The notes beneath the pieces are model-generated. The model ran no database searches and was not told the DNA's origin. It saw nothing but the letters and a program-made list of their open reading frames with translations. A stretch of 64,000 bases of DNA from the NCBI RefSeq assembly GCF_003255815.1, contig NW_020257756.1, positions 1,868,561 through 1,932,560 of the forward strand, given 5' to 3'. Made by a program: the position numbers and the translations under genes. The DNA is from Theropithecus gelada. Its lineage: Eukaryota > Chordata > Mammalia > Primates > Cercopithecidae. This document shows, piece after piece, positions 60,601 to 64,000 of this stretch (position 1 is its first letter; each line of letters starts with the position of its first letter).

Positions 60601-60907
60601 TTATGGACAGTACGCCCATGCCACTTCCGATTACGGCCTGCAGAACCCAGGAATGAATCGGTTTCTGGGACTCTATGGCGAGGATGATGATTCCTGGTGT
60701 TCTTCCTCTTCCTCCTCTTCCGACTCGGAAGAAGAAGGATATTTTCTTGGACAACCAATCCCTCAACCCCGGCCACAGAGATTTGCCTACTATACAGATG
60801 ACCTTTCTAGTCCACCGTCTGCACTTCCCACCCCTCAGTTTGGTCAGAGGACAACAAAATCCAAGAAGAAAAAGGGACATAAGGGCAAAAATTGTATTAT
60901 TTCTTAA
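51541..60907 (+). CDS. PRICKLE1: PRICKLE1, prickle planar cell polarity protein 1 (7 coding exons)
   Basis: Joining 51541-51672, 53994-54107, 54772-54909, 55534-55737, 57970-58156, 59083-59946 and 60051-60907 gives 2496 nt, 831 codons plus TAA, with no frameshift or internal stop; all introns are GT-AG. The product starts MPLEMEPKMSKLAFG and ends CIIS. I recognise it as PRICKLE1, whose human protein is also 831 residues. Domains: PET about residues 14-122, LIM1 about 124-189, LIM2 about 189-249, LIM3 about 249-313, a basic cluster HHHRRRRSRKSR (671-682), a Ser run then acidic stretch (764-775), a Lys-rich tail (817-826) and a CaaX box with Cys828. Family knowledge: it is a cytoplasmic and membrane-associated core planar cell polarity protein that works with VANGL and Dishevelled proteins, is farnesylated, and was also described as a REST-interacting nuclear-envelope protein. 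The human disease residue Arg104 is present here. Confidence 0.97.
52617..52901 (-). mobile_element. Young AluY (AluYR-like), 5' truncated, internal 19-bp duplication
   Basis: Exact flanks CCTTCTTACTTCT (52604-52616, 52902-52914); has GTGGCCGGATCTCAGC; stops at GCCCGTTTCGG, so it lacks about 45 bp of Alu 5' end. Confidence 0.95.
53426..53724 (-). mobile_element. Alu, full length
   Basis: Exact flanks AGGAAGAGTAGTCTT (53411-53425, 53725-53739). Confidence 0.95.
53994..54107 (+). CDS. PRICKLE1: PRICKLE1 coding exon 3 (residues 45-82)
   Basis: The acceptor TCTCTTATGCAG ends at 53993 and the donor GAG|GTAAAA begins at 54108. The exon encodes the middle of the PET domain, from IQLYF to PPHDNE, in phase 0 at both ends. 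It lies 2.3 kb after exon 2; that intron holds two Alus. Confidence 0.96.
54108..54771 (+). other. PRICKLE1: PRICKLE1 intron 3
   Basis: 664 bp, no Alu; a 17-A run near 54556-54572. Confidence 0.9.
54772..54909 (+). CDS. PRICKLE1: PRICKLE1 coding exon 4 (residues 83-128), contains Arg104
   Basis: The acceptor TTTCTGTGAAG ends at 54771 and the donor CAG|GTGGGC begins at 54910. It encodes the end of the PET domain and the first LIM1 cysteine (Cys126). Arg104 is codon CGG at 54835-54837, the residue changed to Gln in human progressive myoclonus epilepsy type 1B. Confidence 0.96.
54910..55533 (+). other. PRICKLE1: PRICKLE1 intron 4
   Basis: 624 bp of unique-looking sequence. Confidence 0.9.
55534..55737 (+). 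CDS. PRICKLE1: PRICKLE1 coding exon 5 (residues 129-196), LIM1
   Basis: The acceptor TTTGTTTGTAG ends at 55533 and the donor GAG|GTAAAA begins at 55738. Zinc ligands of LIM1 are visible: Cys126 and Cys129, His152, Cys155, Cys158, Cys161, Cys179 and His182/183. Cys191 and Cys194 open LIM2. The exon is phase 0 at both ends. Confidence 0.96.
55896..55970. mobile_element. MADE1 mariner-derived palindrome
   Basis: 75 bp with terminal GGTTGGTGCAAAAG and an exact 23-bp inverted repeat (55904-55926 against 55941-55963) around a 14-nt loop. MADE1 elements are the known source of miR-548 hairpins. Confidence 0.95.
56220..56510 (-). mobile_element. Old L1 (L1M) fragment
   Basis: TTTTAGATTTACAGAAGAATTG, CCCAGCTTCCCCTGATGC, CAATCCAGGGTGCCTCATTG, antisense L1M. 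Confidence 0.8.
56580..56901 (-). mobile_element. Alu, full length
   Basis: Flanked by TGAACATATTTTGG (56566-56579, 56902-56915). Confidence 0.94.
56937..57250 (+). mobile_element. Alu, full length
   Basis: Flanked by AAAAATAGAAGAACC / AAAAATAAAAGAACC. Confidence 0.93.
57253..57468 (+). mobile_element. Old Alu (J-type) fragment
   Basis: Starts within the left arm (AGCCTGGACCCCATGGTGAG) and runs through a right arm to CTGTCTCAAAAAAATAAA. The + Alu at 56937 probably landed in it. Confidence 0.85.
57970..58156 (+). CDS. PRICKLE1: PRICKLE1 coding exon 6 (residues 197-258 plus one base), LIM2
   Basis: The acceptor TTTCTTTTTGAAG ends at 57969 and the donor TTG|GTAAGT begins at 58157. The exon encodes most of LIM2, including the HWHMKHFCCLEC segment, and the CETC pair opening LIM3. 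It ends one base into a Gly codon that exon 7 completes. Confidence 0.96.
58240..58326 (-). mobile_element. L1M fragment, resumes at 58966-59005
   Basis: TTGAGATATAATTTACATACAG with AAATGTACAG, and on the far side CTGTGTCACCCACACGGCTCCC, form one antisense L1M 3' region split by the transposon. Confidence 0.7.
58327..58965. mobile_element. Nonautonomous Tc1/pogo-type DNA transposon with inverted ends
   Basis: The left end GTCGATTCTTGTTATTCACAG pairs imperfectly with the right end (reverse complement CAATTAATCCCCATTCTTTG), next to TA at 58966-58967. About 640 bp, no coding capacity; Tigger-family MER type, exact name not recalled. Confidence 0.7.
59083..59946 (+). CDS. PRICKLE1: PRICKLE1 coding exon 7 (residues 259-546 plus one base), LIM3 and linker
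   Basis: The acceptor TTTTCAAAACAG ends at 59082 and the donor ACAG|GTACGT begins at 59947. This 864-nt exon encodes the rest of LIM3 (HWHATEACFSC, CSKTC), then a Ser/Asp-rich linker (DSSDSAFQSARSRDSRRS) and an acidic stretch with no recognised fold. The last base opens the Gly547 codon. Confidence 0.96.
59947..60050 (+). other. PRICKLE1: PRICKLE1 intron 7
   Basis: A short 104-bp intron, GTACGT to TCTTCTAG. Confidence 0.95.
60051..60907 (+). CDS. PRICKLE1: PRICKLE1 coding exon 8 (residues 547-831, C terminus)
   Basis: The acceptor TCTCTTCTAG ends at 60050; the preceding intron is only 104 bp. The exon encodes the conserved C-terminal region: HHHRRRRSRKSR (671-682), a nuclear-localisation-like cluster; a Ser run before DSEEE; KSKKKKGHKGKN next to CIIS; then TAA at 60905-60907. 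CIIS with Ser last fits farnesyltransferase. Confidence 0.97.
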
Positions 60908-61531
60908 CCAAGTAGTGATGGAGAGCATTTGTTTAAAACTTAGCCATTAATCATCTGAATCGTATCCTTTTCTTCCATAGGAAAGTTGTGAAAATAGTTT
61001 AAAGTGCTTCCTTTGCCCATGTAAATGAGAACCCAATTGCTGTTTACGTGTCAGATTAACATTTGAAAGGTGTGATTTCTCCAATTTACCCTCCTTGGAT
61101 GGTGCCAGGTGGACCTGACATCTTGTGCCTATCGGATGCGTTACAGATCGATACAGCTGCTTTGGTTTCCAATCCTCAAGGGAATACTCAAGATGCTGTC
61201 TCAAGGGGATTGGATGTGGGTGTTGATTTTAGAAGATGGAGAACTCCAGCCACCTTTGTAAAGCAATAGTGTTTGTCATTTACGTAAGTCAGGTCGGTTC
61301 AGGTCTTGGTAGTCCGTCTTGGTGTGAGGCATGCCAGTCACGATGACCTAGCTAACACTGTGCATCTTATTGTGAGGCCAACTTGTCCCTTCCAACCCTC
61401 TTTGGCCAGGTAAACATTGTATTGTATCAGCGCCAGCTACAGATTGAAAAAAAAAACAAAAAACATTGCTATTTATAACTTAGTATTTCATAGACTTAAG
61501 TGTATTCCTAATTTAACGGTGCAAATATTAA

Positions 61532-61539
61532 TGTATATA
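61532..61539 (+). promoter_or_regulatory. Pumilio response element, 3' UTR
   Basis: TGTATATA matches the UGUANAUA consensus of PUM1/PUM2 on the transcribed strand of the PRICKLE1 3' UTR. Motif match only. Confidence 0.5.
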
Positions 61540-61778
61540 CTGTACAGTTCAGATTTTAAAACTGATATTTTTATATCCCTGAATTGTAAGCTGTTTGTTA
61601 CGCTGCAGTGCTAGATTTGCTAGGGAACCAGAATTTATGGATGAACTGATTGCTTGTATTTTAGTCAGGGTTTATAAATGTAGATGGTCAAATTTATATT
61701 GCTTAGTGATGGAAAATTCAATTTTTTTGATTTTTTTTTCCAAATATTAAAAAAGGCTCTGTATGCATGGTGGGGCTA

Positions 61779-61786
61779 TGTAAATA
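61779..61786 (+). promoter_or_regulatory. Second Pumilio response element, 3' UTR
   Basis: TGTAAATA also fits UGUANAUA, 247 nt downstream of the first. Motif match only. Confidence 0.5.
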
Positions 61787-62330
61787 CTCCACAAGTATGG
61801 CCCTGTTAATCTTCCAAGTGTTATTTATGGGTCAAGCAATGTAAACTGTATAAATGTAAAAACAGCCCCCCACACATAACCCCTGGAATATATGGTAAAA
61901 ACAAGTAGAAGCTGTTTCAGTGAGTGGGTTTTTTCCCCCTGCCTGCGGAGGGTGCCTTTCTCATTTTCAGCAAGGTGATGATTATCTCATGGGAAATGAC
62001 AAAGATCTGCTTTTGTGGCAGAGGACTTTGTAGATTTGTTACTTTAAGAGAGGTTATTCCTTTTTATTCCTTCCCTCCCGCTAATTTGTTGGCCTTTAAC
62101 AGCAATTTTGGAAACTGGGTCTTCTGGTTATGTTTTTGTTTTAAAATCTTTAAATTAGAGGATGCTGTGCCATTGGGTGCTTTAAGTTAATATGAGTTTC
62201 TGGTTCAAGGAAAACTTATGTTGGATCTGAACTAATGAGCAGATATTTTGATATGTGCCATTCTTGCATATACATCTCAGTCCTAACTAAAGGTTCTAGT
62301 GGCATCCAGGACCTTTGGGGAGGCATTTAA

Positions 62331-62347
62331 AATAAACGCTTAATAAA
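62331..62347 (+). terminator. PRICKLE1: Poly(A) signals for PRICKLE1
   Basis: AATAAA occurs at 62331-62336 and at 62342-62347. They are the first canonical signals after the stop codon, so cleavage near 62355-62370 is expected. The exact site cannot be read from sequence. Confidence 0.6.
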
Positions 62348-62749
62348 TAACAAAACTACCTTTCTGAATATAAATATTTGCAAATGTATCCAGATAACTT
62401 CCATTTTGTGCCTGTGTTCAGGCATGATTTATTTGGCAGTTGTTCTACCATTAACAGACCTCCATTTGTCTCGTGTGTCCACACGCCCCACTTGTAGGCC
62501 AGAAATAGGGCTTCAGACACAGAGGCATTATTTTTTCCATATAGACTGGAGTGGGGAAAATTTGGCCTTAGGGAGGACAGACACAAGTCCAACGGGTAAA
62601 CCAGCAGTAGGTGGACAGCCTTCCCACGCAAGGGTTTGTATCTGGGCTACACAGATCCCCTTCAGAAAAGCACCAACAGTGTGTGAGTTCTTTACTCAGT
62701 AACTTACAGTCCCTGGTCTGGTGCCTTTAAAAAACCATCAGCAATGAAA

Positions 62750-63300
62750 AGGAAGTGCATACACATCACAAAAAAATTCAAATAGGGCAAAAGTCAGAGA
62801 CAGCATCTCCTTTCCATTCTTCATCGCAGATCCCCAGTTCCTCTCCCTAGAAATAACCACTGTTACCCAGTTCTAGTGTCTCCTTCAGACATTCAAAGCA
62901 CATTCGTATAAATGTCTCTCTTAAAAGTGGTAGTGGCCTATATGTGCTGTAACTTGCTTTCTTTCCCTTTACATGTGGGCATTTCACACTAGTGCATATA
63001 GGTCTACCCATTCTTTCAGTAACTGCTTAATAGCCTGCTTTTGGAATATCTTTAACCAATCTCTTAATGATGGAGTTGACTTTCCTCATACATTATGCTA
63101 CACTGGCACATGTGCACATAAATTGGAAGCAGTGTAGTTACTGGGACAAGGTTATGTATTTAAGACTGATGGATATTGCCAATTTTTCTCCAAAAGAAAT
63201 TATCCTGATTTACATTAATATAAATGAGAGTGTTCCATCACAACTTCTCAATGTATTAGCAGATTTCTTGATTTTGAAGAAATTTTCAGAACCTGTGCTG
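62750..63300 (-). mobile_element. Old L1 (L1M/L1ME-type) fragment
   Basis: GTTCCTCTCCCTAGAAATAACC, GTAACTTGCTTTCTTTCCC, GATATTGCCAATTTTTCTCC and the following ATTTACATTAATAT are antisense L1M in order. Lies after the first poly(A) signals. Confidence 0.75.
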
Positions 63301-63523
63301 CCACGAGTGGGCATCCTTTTAGAAAAGACTGTTGCAATATGTTGCTTATAAAGGATGGATAATAAATAGTAAACAGGTGATACTTAGCCTGGAGAAATGC
63401 AGGTATAAGGTGAAGGTACTGCCCTCACTTTTCAGATACATTCTCAAAACATAAGGGTTACATAGCCTGCAAAAGGCTTAAGGACGTGCAGAGATACTTA
63501 TTCACAATAGTAATGTAACTTTT

Positions 63524-63525
<2 letters not shown>

Positions 63526-63558
<33 letters not shown>

Positions 63559-63685
63559 AGACGGAGTCTCGCGCTGTGTCACCCAGGCTGGAGTGCAGTG
63601 GCGCGATCTCGGCTCACTGCAAGCTCCGCCTCCCAGGTTCAAGCCATTCTCCTGCCTCAGCCTCCGAGTAGCTGGGACTACAGGC
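63526..63685 (-). mobile_element. AluY right arm only, long T tract
   Basis: About 31 Ts then GAGACGGAGTCTCGCGCTGTGTCACCC-type sequence, stopping at GACTACAGGC where another Alu tail begins. Confidence 0.93.
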
Positions 63686-63986
63686 TTTTTTTTTTTTTTT
63701 GAGATGGAGTTTCACTCCTGTTGCCCAGGCTGGAGTGCATCGGCACGATCTCAGCTCGCAGTAACCTCCGCCACCCGGGTTCAAGCAATTCTCCTGTCTC
63801 AGCCTCACGAGTAGCTGGGATTGCAGTTGCCTGCCACCATGCCCGGCTAATTTGTTATATTTTTAGTAGAGACGGGGGTTTCACCAAGTTGGCCAGGCTG
63901 GTCTCGAACTCCTGACCTTCAGGTGATCCACCCGCCTCAGCCTCCCAAAATGCTGGAGATTACAGGCATGAGCCACTGCGTCCAGC
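63686..63986 (-). mobile_element. Alu (S-type), full length
   Basis: Poly-T from 63686, GAGATGGAGTTTCACTCC to CACTGCGTCCAGC. AATAATGTAACTTT after it matches AATAGTAATGTAACTTT before 63526, so the outer duplication belongs to this older element. Confidence 0.93.
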
Positions 63987-64000
63987 AATAATGTAACTTT

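Larger units (their letters stand above)
60908..62360 (+). other. PRICKLE1: PRICKLE1 3' UTR (proximal form)
   Basis: Follows the stop codon and contains no recognisable repeat for about 1.45 kb, unusual for this window. It is AT-rich and has two Pumilio-type TGTANATA sites (61532-61539, 61779-61786) and ATTTA motifs. The end is set by the first AATAAA pair at 62331/62342. A longer form reaching AATAAA at 63361 cannot be excluded. Confidence 0.7.

Noticed and set aside
60209..60928. 239-codon open frame antisense to PRICKLE1 exon 8
   Set aside because: It is the shadow of a strongly coding exon; no family resemblance and no splice or promoter context.
1..64000. CRISPR arrays, operons, tRNA, rRNA or intact retroviral genes
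   Set aside because: None seen. Direct repeats are Alu target duplications or microsatellites, and no recognisable retroviral coding region is present.

Overview
This is a primate nuclear genome window: GC-poor, crowded with Alu elements, with older LINE, MIR and DNA-transposon relics, one CpG island and one protein-coding gene with introns. Several of the youngest Alus (41734-42045, 25542-25842, 52617-52901) carry the GGCCGGAT / ATCCGGCC variant and related changes. I associate these with the AluYR subfamilies of Old World monkeys, so a cercopithecid (macaque, baboon or relative) is more likely than human or another ape.

The gene is PRICKLE1, on the + strand. Seven coding exons (51541-51672, 53994-54107, 54772-54909, 55534-55737, 57970-58156, 59083-59946, 60051-60907) join through GT-AG introns into 2496 nt. 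This encodes an uninterrupted 831-residue protein with an N-terminal PET domain, three LIM domains, a long basic and Ser-rich C-terminal half and a C-terminal CIIS prenylation box. The protein is a core planar cell polarity (non-canonical Wnt) factor. A CpG island at about 39340-40960 is the likely promoter and first-exon region of the short transcript form, about 10.5 kb upstream of the first coding exon. The 3' UTR runs to about 62360, where two AATAAA signals lie close together.

Layout: 1-39300 holds no recognisable gene. It is upstream intergenic DNA or an intron of a longer PRICKLE1 transcript, with about 45 Alu or Alu-monomer copies, L2, MIR and L1 relics, and a full-length but dead Tigger1 DNA transposon (25249-29516) broken up by Alus and an L1 3' end. 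39340-40960 is the CpG island. 41000-51490 is the first intron. 51493-62360 holds the coding exons and 3' UTR, with introns containing a MADE1 palindrome (miR-548-type hairpin), an inverted Alu pair and a TIR-bearing DNA transposon. 62750-64000 is downstream repeat DNA that ends inside an Alu-in-Alu-tail composite.

I see no new biological system. The best leads are: an Alu-Tigger1-Alu composite flanked by one exact 16-bp target-site duplication (10132-10736); a perfect 23-bp MADE1 hairpin in a PRICKLE1 intron; a weak-then-strong pair of in-frame start codons at the PRICKLE1 N terminus; two Pumilio-type sites in its 3' UTR; and several small template-switch or tandem-duplication scars.
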